Positions 53,694-63,280 of a DNA stretch of 64,000 nt are shown one piece after another. This DNA comes from Bizionia myxarmorum (GTDB lineage Bacteria; Bacteroidota; Bacteroidia; Flavobacteriales; Flavobacteriaceae). The position numbers and the translations under genes were made by a program. The notes under the pieces were generated by a model that was not told the DNA's origin, did not search any database, and worked only from the letters and a program-made list of their open reading frames with translations. The stretch is from the NCBI RefSeq assembly GCF_008086205.1, contig NZ_VSKK01000001.1, positions 496,001 through 560,000 on the forward strand. The letters are read 5' to 3'. How positions within the stretch are numbered: position 1 is the first letter of the stretch; every line of letters begins with the position of its first letter.

Positions 53694-54362
53694 TTACTTT
53701 TTTCCGCCAACAATCACCACAATTTCCCCTTTTGGCGGCTTATTCGTATAATGCTCTAAAACGTCTTTGGCGTTTCCACGAACGGTTTCCTCATAAAGTT
53801 TGGAAAGTTCACGAGACACTGAAACTGGTCTGTCTTCGCCAAAATATTCACAGAAATGTGCAAGGGTTTTAATGAGTTTATGAGGACTTTCATAAAAAAT
53901 AATGGTGCGGGTTTCTTCAGCTAGTGCTAATAATCGGGTTTGACGTCCTTTTTTCACGGGCAGAAAACCTTCAAATACAAACTTATCATTAGGTAAACCA
54001 CTGTTTACTAAAGCTGGCACAAACGCGGTGGCGCCCGGTAAGCAATCCACTTCAATACCATTTTCTATACATGCTCTGGTGAGTAAAAAACCGGGATCGG
54101 AAATCGCTGGAGTTCCTGCATCACTAATTAAGGCCATGGTAACCCCACTTTTTAATTTATTAATTAAGTTTTCTATCGTTTTATGCTCATTGTGCATGTG
54201 ATGCGATTGGGAATGTGTAGAAATCTCAAAATGCTTCAATAATTTTCCCGAAGTTCGAGTGTCTTCAGCAAGAATCAAATCGACAGATTTTAAAACCTCA
54301 ACGGCTCTAAACGTCATATCTTTGAGATTCCCAATAGGTGTTGGAACAATATAAAGTTTCAT
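53694..54362 (-). CDS. rsmI: 16S rRNA (cytidine(1402)-2'-O)-methyltransferase
   Basis: Methylates the 2'-O of C1402 in the ribosomal decoding centre. Start set at 54362 (MKLYIVPTPIGNLKDMTFRA), 222 residues; the open frame begins 13 codons earlier with no family match. The tetrapyrrole-methylase fold is clear: PTPIGNL, AEDTRTSGKLL and LISDAGTPAISDPG are the SAM-binding motifs, and the FYESPHKL and SRELSKLYEE motifs follow. Monocistronic. Confidence 0.95.
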   Translation of the reverse strand: MKLYIVPTPIGNLKDMTFRAVEVLKSVDLILAEDTRTSGKLLKHFEISTHSQSHHMHNEHKTIENLINKLKSGVTMALISDAGTPAISDPGFLLTRACIENGIEVDCLPGATAFVPALVNSGLPNDKFVFEGFLPVKKGRQTRLLALAEETRTIIFYESPHKLIKTLAHFCEYFGEDRPVSVSRELSKLYEETVRGNAKDVLEHYTNKPPKGEIVVIVGGKK

Positions 54363-54498
54363 AAAGTGCGGTAATTTCTGGTCAAATTTACAAACTTTCA
54401 AAAGAATTATTTAAAAGAAAGCCTGTCAAAAAGCAAATCTAGGATGTACGTTTCAGTCTCCATTAATTTGAAATTCAATACTGAAAATAGAAAATAAA

Positions 54499-55230
54499 TT
54501 ATTCGAATTTATGCTCAATTAAACTTAAAAAGCGCGTTTCATAAACCTCTTTACCTTCCCAATTATTATAATCTGCTTTAACCATGTTGGAGATAAAATT
54601 ATGTACCTCATCCATAGAATTGAAGGTGTTTACTTGAGAAAGCACACGATTATAATCATCGCCTTCACCATCAAACAAGTGTTTTATAAAAGCTATTTTG
54701 TCATTTAAACCAATAACAATACCGCGTTTAAGTTTATCATTAAGTGATTTTTTAGCTTCGGGATCGGTCTTTTTTACGGGATCAAAAATAGGCTCTGTGG
54801 CAAAACCTGCCGTAATTTCGTCAAAATCCATAACGCGACCTTTCATTGTAGGTTCCGTTTTATCAAAAAGCGTATCTACCATTTGGGCTTCATGGGGCAT
54901 TTGAGCTACCATATCTTTAATTTTTTCAATGGCAGGCTCCATAATATCGTCATGATCCGAATCATCCATATTAATGTAAGTACGATCTTCAAATTCAATA
55001 TTATCGCTCACTTTATTATTAAAAGCCACATTTAGCATTTCAAAAAACGAAGAATCATCACCAATAGTTGGAATATTATCGTCTAAATTTTCTTTAGCAA
55101 ATTTTAAAACGGTTAGTTTTTCATAGAGCGCAGCTACTTCTTGATGCATTTTTTTTAAATCATCTTTACCTTTTAACTTTAGTATTCTGTGTGCAATACT
55201 CATCAATTCAGCTTCTAACTTCTTCTTCAT
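54499..55230 (-). CDS. Conserved Bacteroidota hypothetical protein
   Basis: A 243-residue acidic, mostly helical protein, with a basic coiled start (MKKKLEAELMSIAHRILKLK). There is no signal peptide, membrane segment or catalytic motif I can see. The C-terminus (LNDKIAFIKHLFDGEGDDYN, then VLSQVNTFNSMDE) has a conserved look. I recall homologous genes next to tdk in other Flavobacteriia; here it is divergent from tdk across 104 bp. Function unknown. Confidence 0.78.
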   Translation of the reverse strand: MKKKLEAELMSIAHRILKLKGKDDLKKMHQEVAALYEKLTVLKFAKENLDDNIPTIGDDSSFFEMLNVAFNNKVSDNIEFEDRTYINMDDSDHDDIMEPAIEKIKDMVAQMPHEAQMVDTLFDKTEPTMKGRVMDFDEITAGFATEPIFDPVKKTDPEAKKSLNDKLKRGIVIGLNDKIAFIKHLFDGEGDDYNRVLSQVNTFNSMDEVHNFISNMVKADYNNWEGKEVYETRFLSLIEHKFE

Positions 55231-55334
55231 AACTTTTTAACTTTAAAACCTATTTATGCTTTTGATTTTTAATAAATTTACGCCACCTTTATACAAAACG
55301 AACACTCCGTTTGTTTTAGTGTTAAAATTACAAA

Positions 55335-55991
55335 ATGTTTCTCGAAAATACAGTAAATCATAAAGAACAATTTGGCTGGATAGAAGTTATCTGTGGTTCC
55401 ATGTTTTCGGGTAAAACCGAAGAGCTTATTCGTAGATTAAAGCGTGCACAATTTGCCAAACAGAAAGTTGAAATCTTTAAACCCACTGTAGATTCGCGTT
55501 ATGACGAAATGATGGTTGTCTCTCATGATGCTAACCAAATTCGTTCAACACCCGTGCCAGCCGCTGCTAACATTCCTATTTTAGCAGATGATTGTGATGT
55601 GGTTGGAATTGACGAGGCCCAGTTTTTTGACGATGAAATTGTACGCGTGTGTAATGATTTAGCCAACAAAGGTATTCGCGTTATTGTTGCTGGTTTAGAC
55701 ATGGATTTTAAAGGCAATCCTTTTGGCCCCATGCCGAATTTAATGGCTACAGCCGAGTATGTAACTAAAGTGCATGCTATTTGTACCAAAACAGGAAATT
55801 TAGCACAATTTAGTTACCGAAAATCTAGAAATGAAGACTTGGTTTTATTAGGTGAAGTGGATGAATATGAACCGTTAAGTCGCGGCGCTTATTACAAATC
55901 TATGCAACGTGATAAAATTCGGAATATGAAAGTGAGTGAAGCTGAAGAAATTGTTAATAACACCAAAGATACCAATGGAAAAAGTGCATGA
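55335..55991 (+). CDS. tdk: Thymidine kinase
   Basis: Type II thymidine kinase (ATP + thymidine to dTMP), 218 residues. The P-loop is GSMFSGKT (21-28); the catalytic Glu lies in VGIDEAQFF; the lasso loop is present. Of the four cysteine/histidine zinc ligands of E. coli-type enzymes, only one remains: the first pair is CTKT and the second region is PLSRGAYY. This is probably the Bacteroidota variant with a reduced lasso-domain metal site. Its end overlaps the start of alr by 17 nt. Confidence 0.93.
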   Translation: MFLENTVNHKEQFGWIEVICGSMFSGKTEELIRRLKRAQFAKQKVEIFKPTVDSRYDEMMVVSHDANQIRSTPVPAAANIPILADDCDVVGIDEAQFFDDEIVRVCNDLANKGIRVIVAGLDMDFKGNPFGPMPNLMATAEYVTKVHAICTKTGNLAQFSYRKSRNEDLVLLGEVDEYEPLSRGAYYKSMQRDKIRNMKVSEAEEIVNNTKDTNGKSA

Positions 55992-57081
55992 AACTGTTCT
56001 TGAAATAGATTTAAACGCCTTAAAGCACAACTTCCAATACCTAAAGACACAGGTAAAACCCACCACAAAAATACTCGCCGTAGTAAAAGCATTTGCTTAC
56101 GGTAGTGATTCCGTAGAAATTGCCAACTTTTTAGAAACTTTAAATGTAGATTATTTTGCTGTAGCCTATACCAATGAAGGTGTTGCGCTTCGGGATGCTG
56201 GCGTTAAAAAACCCATTTTAGTGCTTCATCCGCAGTCTATAAATTTTAAAACACTTATTGAACGTTGTTTAGAACCTAGTTTATACAGCCATTTTGTTTT
56301 GAATAAATTTATGGAAGTTGCTGAAGCGGAAAAGCAAAGCAACTATCCTGTTCATATTAAATTTAACACCGGCTTAAACCGATTGGGTTTTGAACCTACT
56401 GATGTTTCCGATGTGGTTTCAACCTTAAAAAAAACGGATAGTATCCAGGCAAAATCGCTTTTTTCGCATTTAGCAGCCAGTGAAGATTTTAACGAAAAAA
56501 CCTTTACCGAAAAACAGATAAATTGCTTTAAAATTATTGCAGAATCGTTTACGGAATCTATTGGTTATAAACCCATGTTACACCTTTGTAATACGTCTGG
56601 GATTTTAAATTATCCTGAAGCCCATTTTGATATGGTGCGCTCTGGAATTGGCTTATATGGTTTTGGAAACTCCGATTTGGAAGATCAGCATTTTACACCT
56701 ATTGCTTCTTTAAAATCTATTATTTCGCAAATTCATACTATTGAAAAAGGCGAAAGTGTGGGCTATAACCGTAAATTTATTGCTAGCAAGCAAACCAAAA
56801 CAGCTACCATTCCTATTGGTCATGCGGACGGTATTGGTAGGCAATACGGTAACGGAAAAGGGTTTGTAACCATAAATAACCAACAAGCATCTATTATTGG
56901 AAATGTGTGCATGGATATGATTATGATTGATATTTCCGATATTGATTGCCAAGAAGGTGATGAAGTCATCATTTTTGGGAAAAATCCAACCGCTAACGAC
57001 TTCGCACACACCGCTAATAGTATCTCTTATGAAATTATAACCGCCATTTCACATCGCGTAAAACGGGTGTTTCTAAAATAA
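55975..57081 (+). CDS. alr: Alanine racemase
   Basis: PLP enzyme interconverting L- and D-alanine for peptidoglycan, 368 residues from ATG 55975 ([20 protein letters not shown]); the longer frame reaching 55936 adds residues unlike the family. The PLP lysine is K38 in AVVKAFAYG, where the usual Asn of KANAYG is Phe. The second catalytic Tyr is in the IGNVCMDMI region or GYNRKF. Overlaps tdk by 17 nt, so the two genes are translationally coupled. Confidence 0.94.
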   Translation: MEKVHETVLEIDLNALKHNFQYLKTQVKPTTKILAVVKAFAYGSDSVEIANFLETLNVDYFAVAYTNEGVALRDAGVKKPILVLHPQSINFKTLIERCLEPSLYSHFVLNKFMEVAEAEKQSNYPVHIKFNTGLNRLGFEPTDVSDVVSTLKKTDSIQAKSLFSHLAASEDFNEKTFTEKQINCFKIIAESFTESIGYKPMLHLCNTSGILNYPEAHFDMVRSGIGLYGFGNSDLEDQHFTPIASLKSIISQIHTIEKGESVGYNRKFIASKQTKTATIPIGHADGIGRQYGNGKGFVTINNQQASIIGNVCMDMIMIDISDIDCQEGDEVIIFGKNPTANDFAHTANSISYEIITAISHRVKRVFLK

Positions 57082-57157
57082 TTTCAGCCATCATTGGTTT
57101 TCATTCAACTTTTTTGTTAAATTTAATCTACTAATCATTAACTAAACTATACATATT

Positions 57158-57568
57158 ATGTTTAAAGAATTCAAAAATTTTATAATGACGGGCAACGTCA
57201 TTGATTTAGCTGTGGCTGTTATTTTAGCCGGCGCTGTTGGAATGGTTGTCAACGGATTTGTAACCGATATTATGATGCCATTTATAGGACACTTTTCAGG
57301 TGGACTAGATTTTGCCGATATGAAAGTGGTTTTAGATGAAGCGGTTGTAGCTGCAGACGGAACGATTACGAAACCAGAAAATGCAATTATGTATGGAAAA
57401 TGGGTGAATAGTATCATCAATTTAATTATTGTAGGTTTTGTATTATTTATGATTGTGAAAGCTTACAACAAAACTAAAAAACCAGTTGTTGTTGCACCAG
57501 CAGCACCAGCAGGTCCTACTGACAATGAATTACTAATGGATATTCGCGATTTATTAAAAAAACAGTAA
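57158..57568 (+). CDS. mscL: Large-conductance mechanosensitive channel MscL
   Basis: A 136-residue pentameric channel subunit that vents solutes on hypoosmotic shock. The N-terminal amphipathic helix (MFKEFKNFIMTGNVIDLAVA) leads into TM1 (VILAGAVGMVVNGFVTDIMMP). A periplasmic loop follows, then TM2 (NSIINLIIVGFVLFMIVKAY) and a C-terminal amphipathic bundle rich in Ala/Pro. Length is normal. Single gene with a terminator. Confidence 0.97.
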   Translation: MFKEFKNFIMTGNVIDLAVAVILAGAVGMVVNGFVTDIMMPFIGHFSGGLDFADMKVVLDEAVVAADGTITKPENAIMYGKWVNSIINLIIVGFVLFMIVKAYNKTKKPVVVAPAAPAGPTDNELLMDIRDLLKKQ

Positions 57569-57600
57569 GTAGTAACCGCTACACTATATATTCTAACCCT

Positions 57601-57630
57601 AAACCACTTTGTAAAAGAAGTGGTTTTTTT
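57601..57630 (+). terminator. Intrinsic terminator after mscL
   Basis: Stem AAACCACTT (57601-57609) with AAGTGGTTT (57618-57626), 8-nt loop, then T-run. Lies 33 bp after the mscL stop. Confidence 0.9.
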
Positions 57631-57665
57631 ATGCGTTATTTAAACCGGAAGCCTGATTAATTATT

Positions 57666-57673
57666 TAGTTTTG
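57666..57673 (+). promoter_or_regulatory. -7 promoter element for asd
   Basis: TAGTTTTG matches TAnnTTTG, 18 nt before the asd ATG. No clear TTG element is seen at the usual upstream distance. Confidence 0.5.
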
Positions 57674-57691
57674 TAAAACAAAATTTTAAGG

Positions 57692-58681
57692 ATGAAAGTA
57701 GCAATAATTGGTGCCACCGGAATGGTTGGCGAAGTGATGTTGAAAGTTTTAGAGGAACGTAACTTTCCATTAACGGAATTAATTTTAGTTGCTTCAGAAA
57801 AATCTGTTGGAAAAAGCATCTCTTTTAAAGGAACAGATTACCAAGTTGTAAGTTTGGAAACAGCTGTATCTTTAAAACCTGAAATTGCTTTATTTTCTGC
57901 AGGTGGTGAAACATCTTTGGAATGGGCACCAAAATTTGCAGCAGCCGGAACAACGGTTATTGATAATTCTTCGGCTTGGCGCATGGATGCTGACAAAAAA
58001 TTAATTGTTCCAGAAATTAATGCGACATCCTTAACCAAAACAGATAAAATTATTGCGAGCCCAAATTGCTCTACCATTCAAATGGTGCTTGTTTTAGCAC
58101 CGCTTCATAAAAAATATAACATTAAACGCGTGGTTGTTTCTACCTACCAATCTATTTCTGGAACCGGTTTAAAAGCGGTTAAACAATTGGAAAATGAAAT
58201 GGCAGGAATTAAAGGTGAAATGGCTTATCCATACCCAATTCATCAAAATGCCTTACCACATTGTGATGTTTTTGAAGATAATGGTTATACCAAAGAAGAG
58301 ATGAAATTGGTCCGTGAAACCCAGAAAATTTTAGATGATAGAACAATTGCAGTTACAGCAACTGCGGTTCGTATTCCAACAGCTGGTGGACATAGCGAAT
58401 CGGTAAATATTCAATTTGAAAGCGATTTTGTTTTAAATGATGTTCGTAAACTTTTAAGTGAAACGGATGGCGTCATCGTGCAAGATAACACCGATGTTAA
58501 TACCTACCCAATGCCTATTTATGCCCATGGAAAGGACGATGTTTTTGTGGGAAGAATCCGCAGAGACGAGTCGCAACCAAACACCATAAATATGTGGATT
58601 GTTGCAGATAATTTACGAAAAGGCGCTGCTACAAACACCATTCAAATTGCTGAATATTTAATGAAAAACAATTTAGTTTAG
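57692..58681 (+). CDS. asd: Aspartate-semialdehyde dehydrogenase
   Basis: Reduces aspartyl phosphate to aspartate semialdehyde, feeding lysine/DAP, threonine and methionine synthesis; 329 residues. The NADP motif is GATGMVGEVML (7-17), the nucleophile is C126 in SPNCSTIQ, and the substrate-binding HQNALPHCD motif is present. The active-site His is in AGGHSESV. A single-gene unit with its own promoter. Confidence 0.97.
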   Translation: MKVAIIGATGMVGEVMLKVLEERNFPLTELILVASEKSVGKSISFKGTDYQVVSLETAVSLKPEIALFSAGGETSLEWAPKFAAAGTTVIDNSSAWRMDADKKLIVPEINATSLTKTDKIIASPNCSTIQMVLVLAPLHKKYNIKRVVVSTYQSISGTGLKAVKQLENEMAGIKGEMAYPYPIHQNALPHCDVFEDNGYTKEEMKLVRETQKILDDRTIAVTATAVRIPTAGGHSESVNIQFESDFVLNDVRKLLSETDGVIVQDNTDVNTYPMPIYAHGKDDVFVGRIRRDESQPNTINMWIVADNLRKGAATNTIQIAEYLMKNNLV

Positions 58682-58775
58682 CGTTTATTCATTCTAAATA
58701 TCTAATTAATACTGAATAACCAATTATTTATCAGTATTTTTTTTAAATTCGTACTCGTCTTTTTATGAGTCGATT

Positions 58776-60137
58776 ATGAAAAAAAACTACTTTTTAATAT
58801 TCTTATCTATCCTTATTTTCGTTGGTTGCAAATCTGACGATGATGCCTATGTTGGTTTACAAATTCAAACCCGACCAGATACAGTACAAGTTTTCCAGAA
58901 TAGTTTTATTGAAATTGATGTGTTTTCTAACGACAGCAATATTCCTAAAATAGGTACTTTAACCGTTACCAATTCTATTTACGCTAACATTATAATTCTT
59001 AATAACGGAACGCCAACAGATCCAAGTGATGATAAGATTATTTATACACCAACTACCGATTATTTAGGAACAGATAGTTTTGTTTACACCATTTGCTCTT
59101 CAGAATTGCAATGCGCAACTGGAACCGTAACGGTAACTATTTTACCGGCTTCACCTGTAATTTATAATCCGGATGCTTTGCCTTATCCTAAATTGTCAGA
59201 TTATAATTTTTTTGAAGGCGATTTAAAAAACCTCAACCCCGTTTCAGGTGTTATTCCTTATGATTTAAATTCTACCTTATTTAGTGATTACGCCCGCAAA
59301 AAACGATTCGTTTGGATGCCAAATGGTTCTAAAGCCACTTATAATTCAGACTATACGCCATTAGACTTTCCTATTGGCGCTTTTTTAATTAAGAATTTTT
59401 ACTACGAAAATGTCCTACCAAATAACACGACTCAAATTATTGAAACCCGCTTGATGTATTTTACAGAATCGGGATGGGAATTTGCAGAATATGTATGGAA
59501 TGCGGATCAAACTGATGCTAGTTTTACAATAGATGGTAGTTTTGTTCCTTTAGATTGGGATGAAGCCGGAACTACGAAAAGTGTTAATTATCGAGTCCCT
59601 TCTCGCGCAGAATGTTTCACCTGCCATAATAAATTTGGAACCCCAGTTCCTATCGGACCAAAACCCCAGAATTTAAATAAAAATTATAGCTATCCCGAAG
59701 GCACAACCAATCAATTAGAAAAATGGGTGAATTCCGGTTATTTAGATAGTGATTATCCAGAAATTATTGAATCTACGGTAGCTTGGGATGACACTTTACA
59801 ACCTCTGGATTTACGTGCCAGATCCTATTTCGATATTAATTGTGCCCATTGTCATTCCGAAGAAAGTTATTGTGAATATCGCCCTATGAGATTTGCATTT
59901 CATGAAAGCGAAATACCAAGTAATATGGGAATTTGTGTACAACCAGACACTAATTTAGGAAGTGCGTATCCGCTAACCGTAAACCCAGGAAATGCTGCCG
60001 GCTCTGTAGTTATGTTTAGAATGAGTTCTATTGAAGAACAATATCGCATGCCAGTTTTAGGAAGAACTCTGCAACATACGGAAGGTATTGCTCTAATTAC
60101 AGAGTGGATTAACGGATTAACAGACCGTTGCAATTAA
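58776..60137 (+). CDS. Diheme c-type cytochrome lipoprotein (SO2930 family)
   Basis: A 453-residue exported lipoprotein, with the lipobox ending at the Cys in FVGCKSDDD. An Ig/cadherin-like domain (~30-130) precedes the C-terminal region. Two heme-binding CxxCH motifs, C280-F-T-C283-H284 and C356-A-H-C359-H360, match the SO2930/HNE_0200 diheme family I recognise; the spacing between motifs is about 70 residues. It is likely a periplasmic or surface electron-transfer protein. The gene after it encodes a T9SS-exported ASPIC/VCBS protein, suggesting a possible functional pair. Confidence 0.82.
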   Translation: MKKNYFLIFLSILIFVGCKSDDDAYVGLQIQTRPDTVQVFQNSFIEIDVFSNDSNIPKIGTLTVTNSIYANIIILNNGTPTDPSDDKIIYTPTTDYLGTDSFVYTICSSELQCATGTVTVTILPASPVIYNPDALPYPKLSDYNFFEGDLKNLNPVSGVIPYDLNSTLFSDYARKKRFVWMPNGSKATYNSDYTPLDFPIGAFLIKNFYYENVLPNNTTQIIETRLMYFTESGWEFAEYVWNADQTDASFTIDGSFVPLDWDEAGTTKSVNYRVPSRAECFTCHNKFGTPVPIGPKPQNLNKNYSYPEGTTNQLEKWVNSGYLDSDYPEIIESTVAWDDTLQPLDLRARSYFDINCAHCHSEESYCEYRPMRFAFHESEIPSNMGICVQPDTNLGSAYPLTVNPGNAAGSVVMFRMSSIEEQYRMPVLGRTLQHTEGIALITEWINGLTDRCN

Positions 60138-60228
60138 GGTTAAAACCATAACATACAATAAGTTAAAATTATTTATTACATTAGTAAAGTAAAAATTATC
60201 ACTTAGCTATTAACCAATATATTATCTC

Positions 60229-62295
60229 ATGAAAACAAAATTACTTTTTATTGCATGCGTTTTTAGTGCAATATCTTATGCTCAAACCAGTTCTAATACC
60301 TGCGCTGAAGCCGATTCAGCAACGCCTATTACGCAACCTGGCGTATATAACGTAGCTGCTATTAATGGAAGTCAAGCACCAGACCCCAGTTGTATTACGC
60401 TTTATAGTAATGGAACTAAAGGAGAATGGTATAGATATATTCCTAATGAAGATACCTATTTAACTATTTCAACAGATTTAATTCAAAATAGCGGTGGCGA
60501 CACACGTTTTCACGTATATAGTGGAACTTGCAGTGCATTGGTTTGTGAAGGTGGCGATGAGGACAGCGGAGATATCGGTAATGGTTTTCTATCCATTGTG
60601 TCCATAAACGTTACAGCCGGAGAAACTTATTATATTGTTTTTGATAATAAGTGGCGGTCTGATGCTTTCGATTTTCAAATTACCGAAAGTGAGCCACCAC
60701 CACCACCACCTATTACGTTCAGCGTTGAAAATATTTCTACAACAGGTTCAAATCGTGCTATTGTGGATATGAATGGTGATCAATTAGACGATATTGTTTC
60801 CATTTCAAATACCAATATCAACATTCAGGAACAACAAGCTTCTGGAGGTTTTATTACACGAAACATTACAACAACTTACGCTACAAATATGCCATCTTGG
60901 AGTTTAGCAGCAGCAGATTATAATGCAGATGGTTATACAGATTTAGTTTACGGTGGCGGTAATGGCGTAACTTTTATGCGCTCCAATAGCAATGGGAGTT
61001 ATACGCAAGTTACCGGTAGTGAATATGTTTTTTCTCAACGGTCTAACTTCATCGATATTAATAACGACGGGCATTTAGATGCTTTTGTATGCCATGATAC
61101 CGCACCCAACGTTTATTACTTAAATGATGGTCTTGGAAACCTAGTGTTTCATCAAGGTCAAAGCGTTACAGGTGTTCCATCTGGTTTAGGACTGTATCCT
61201 TCAGGTGGAAATTATGGTTCCATTTGGATAGATTTTAACAACGATAGAAATTTAGATATGTTTATTGCCAAATGCGGTGGCGAGGTCGCTAGACGTACCA
61301 ATCAAATGCACAAAAATAATGGCGATGGCACGTTTTCAGAAGTTGCCAATGCTTTAAATTTAGCCGATCCTATGCAAACTTGGTCTGCAGCCTGGGGCGA
61401 TTTTGATAATGATGGTGATATGGATGTGTTTGTGGGTGCCAGCTCTGGAGCTCATAAATTTTTGCGCAATGATCTAGTTGTTGATACCAATGGAAATACG
61501 ACAGTAACTTTTGTTGATATCACAGTAGTTTCTGGCATCAATGCTCTATCTACAACAGGATTGGAGCATGCCACATACGATTTTGACAACGATGGTAACT
61601 TGGATATTGTTTCTAATGGAAATATATTATTTGGAAATGGCGATTTAACCTTTAATCTACTTCCTAATTTACTTTCCGCAGATAATGGAGCATTTGGCGA
61701 TTTAAATAACGATGGTTTTATTGATGCCTTTAATGGTGGTAATATTTATTTGAACAGCGGAAATGCCAACAATTGGATTAGTATTTGTACGGTTGGAGCT
61801 GCCGGATTTAGTAATTTAAATGGAATCGGCGCTCGAATTGAAATCCATACAGCTTCTGGTATTCAAATTCGCGATGTACGCAGTGGTGAAGGCTTTAGAT
61901 TTATGAGTACTTTAAATACGCATTTTGGTATAGGAACAGATGATACTATTGACAATTTAATAATCTATTGGCCATCTGGCGTGGTAGATAATATTGTTAA
62001 TCCTAGCATCAATCAAAAGTTGTGCATAACGGAAGGACAAAGTTTAACGGTTGAAGATTACGAGTTGGAAACGCTTACTATTTATCCGAATCCTGCAGAA
62101 AACATATTGAATATTTCAGCGCCTATTTCCATAAACGGCCGTATTGGAACTGTTTTTGATATTAACGGTAAAAAAGTTATAAATGCGAGATTGGAAGATA
62201 ACTCCATTGATGTTTCAAGCTTGCAAAGCGGATTCTATATCTTACGCTTAGAATCTGAAGGTCGCGTGATTAATCGTAAATTTATTAAGAAATAA
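60229..62295 (+). CDS. FG-GAP/VCBS and ASPIC (CRTAC1-like) protein with T9SS sorting domain
   Basis: A 688-residue secreted protein. The signal peptide MKTKLLFIACVFSAISYAQ is followed by a jellyroll-type domain (~20-155), then FG-GAP/VCBS-like repeats carrying Ca-binding DxDxDG-type motifs (DINNDGHLDA, DFDNDGDMD and similar; ~175-510). A UnbV/ASPIC domain (~515-605, containing NGIGARIEIHTASG) and a type A T9SS C-terminal domain (LTIYPNPAENILN to the end) complete it. It is exported through the T9SS to the cell surface or medium. It follows the diheme cytochrome gene; the proteins may act together, but this is inference. Confidence 0.88.
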   Translation: MKTKLLFIACVFSAISYAQTSSNTCAEADSATPITQPGVYNVAAINGSQAPDPSCITLYSNGTKGEWYRYIPNEDTYLTISTDLIQNSGGDTRFHVYSGTCSALVCEGGDEDSGDIGNGFLSIVSINVTAGETYYIVFDNKWRSDAFDFQITESEPPPPPPITFSVENISTTGSNRAIVDMNGDQLDDIVSISNTNINIQEQQASGGFITRNITTTYATNMPSWSLAAADYNADGYTDLVYGGGNGVTFMRSNSNGSYTQVTGSEYVFSQRSNFIDINNDGHLDAFVCHDTAPNVYYLNDGLGNLVFHQGQSVTGVPSGLGLYPSGGNYGSIWIDFNNDRNLDMFIAKCGGEVARRTNQMHKNNGDGTFSEVANALNLADPMQTWSAAWGDFDNDGDMDVFVGASSGAHKFLRNDLVVDTNGNTTVTFVDITVVSGINALSTTGLEHATYDFDNDGNLDIVSNGNILFGNGDLTFNLLPNLLSADNGAFGDLNNDGFIDAFNGGNIYLNSGNANNWISICTVGAAGFSNLNGIGARIEIHTASGIQIRDVRSGEGFRFMSTLNTHFGIGTDDTIDNLIIYWPSGVVDNIVNPSINQKLCITEGQSLTVEDYELETLTIYPNPAENILNISAPISINGRIGTVFDINGKKVINARLEDNSIDVSSLQSGFYILRLESEGRVINRKFIKK

Positions 62296-62315
62296 TTTAT
62301 AAATCAAAACATTTC

Positions 62316-62352
62316 AAATTCGCTTCTATTCAGCTAGAGGCGAATTTTTTTT
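62316..62352 (+). terminator. Intrinsic terminator after the T9SS-exported protein gene
   Basis: Stem AAATTCGCTTCTA (62316-62328) with TAGAGGCGAATTT (62335-62347), then T8. Its T-tract runs directly into the promoter-like element of the ABC gene. Confidence 0.9.
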
Positions 62353-62356
62353 GCCG

Positions 62357-62364
62357 TATTTTTG
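62357..62364 (+). promoter_or_regulatory. -7 element 4 nt before the ABC ATPase ATG
   Basis: TATTTTTG, a perfect TAnnTTTG, ending 4 nt before the ATG at 62369. Transcription would begin at or beside the start codon. The terminator hairpin of the preceding gene occupies the -33 region. Confidence 0.5.
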
Positions 62365-62368
62365 CCAA

Positions 62369-63280
62369 ATGCTACACGTAAAAAATCTTGTTTTCGCTTA
62401 TCAAAAATCACCTATTTTACGGGACATAAACTTCACTATTAAAGCTGGAGAAAACACGGCTATTATTGGCGAAAGTGGTTCTGGAAAAAGCACGCTTTTA
62501 AAACTTATTTATGGTGAATACAATTTAAATGAAGGCCAAATATTTTGGAATGACACTGAAGTTTTAGGCCCAAAGCATAATTTAGTAGTTGGCTATGAGT
62601 TTATGAAATATGTAGCACAAGAATTTGAGCTCATGCCATTTATAACGGTTGAAGAAAACATAGGAAAACATCTTTCTAATTTTTTTCCCGAAGAAAAAAA
62701 GATACGTACCGCCGAACTGTTGGAAGTTGTAGAACTTACTAGTTTAGCTAAAACCAAAGTGAAATTATTAAGTGGCGGCCAAAAACAACGGGTTGCATTA
62801 GCACGAGCTTTAGCAGAAACTCCCGAAATATTATTACTAGACGAACCCTTTAGTCATATTGATAACCACCAAAAACAGGCATTAAGGCGTCGCGTTTTTA
62901 ATTATCTCAAAGAAAAAAACATTGCGTGTATAGTAGCAACGCATGATAAAGAAGATGTTCTCGGTTTTGCAGATCAAATAGTCGTTTTAAACAACCAAAC
63001 TATTGCTGCTCAAGGTCAGCCAAAACAACTTTATAAAAACCCAAAAAGCGCTTTGGTGGCTGCGTTTTTTAGTGAATTTAATTTTTTAGAAGGCACGTTC
63101 GTTTACGCACATCAGCTTAAAGTTGTTCAAAATTCGGCATTAAGAGTTACCGTAAAAAAAAGCTATTTTAAAGGGTCTTATTGTTTGATAGAATCGCAAT
63201 TCAATGAACAGACTATTATGTTTGAGCATTCATCCGAATTATTTCAAAATGATGAAGTTTGTTTAGAAATCTCTAAATAA
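62369..63280 (+). CDS. ABC transporter ATP-binding protein
   Basis: A 303-residue ABC ATPase from ATG 62369 (MLHVKNLVFAYQ); the open frame also allows a TTG six codons earlier. Walker A is GESGSGKST, the signature is LSGGQKQRVALARAL and Walker B is ILLLDEPF, in the usual order, with an H-loop in VATHDKEDV. The C-terminal ~70 residues form a TOBE-like extension. No permease gene is adjacent, so the transported substrate is unknown. The stop overlaps the convergent GreA-like gene by 8 bp. Confidence 0.87.
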   Translation: MLHVKNLVFAYQKSPILRDINFTIKAGENTAIIGESGSGKSTLLKLIYGEYNLNEGQIFWNDTEVLGPKHNLVVGYEFMKYVAQEFELMPFITVEENIGKHLSNFFPEEKKIRTAELLEVVELTSLAKTKVKLLSGGQKQRVALARALAETPEILLLDEPFSHIDNHQKQALRRRVFNYLKEKNIACIVATHDKEDVLGFADQIVVLNNQTIAAQGQPKQLYKNPKSALVAAFFSEFNFLEGTFVYAHQLKVVQNSALRVTVKKSYFKGSYCLIESQFNEQTIMFEHSSELFQNDEVCLEISK

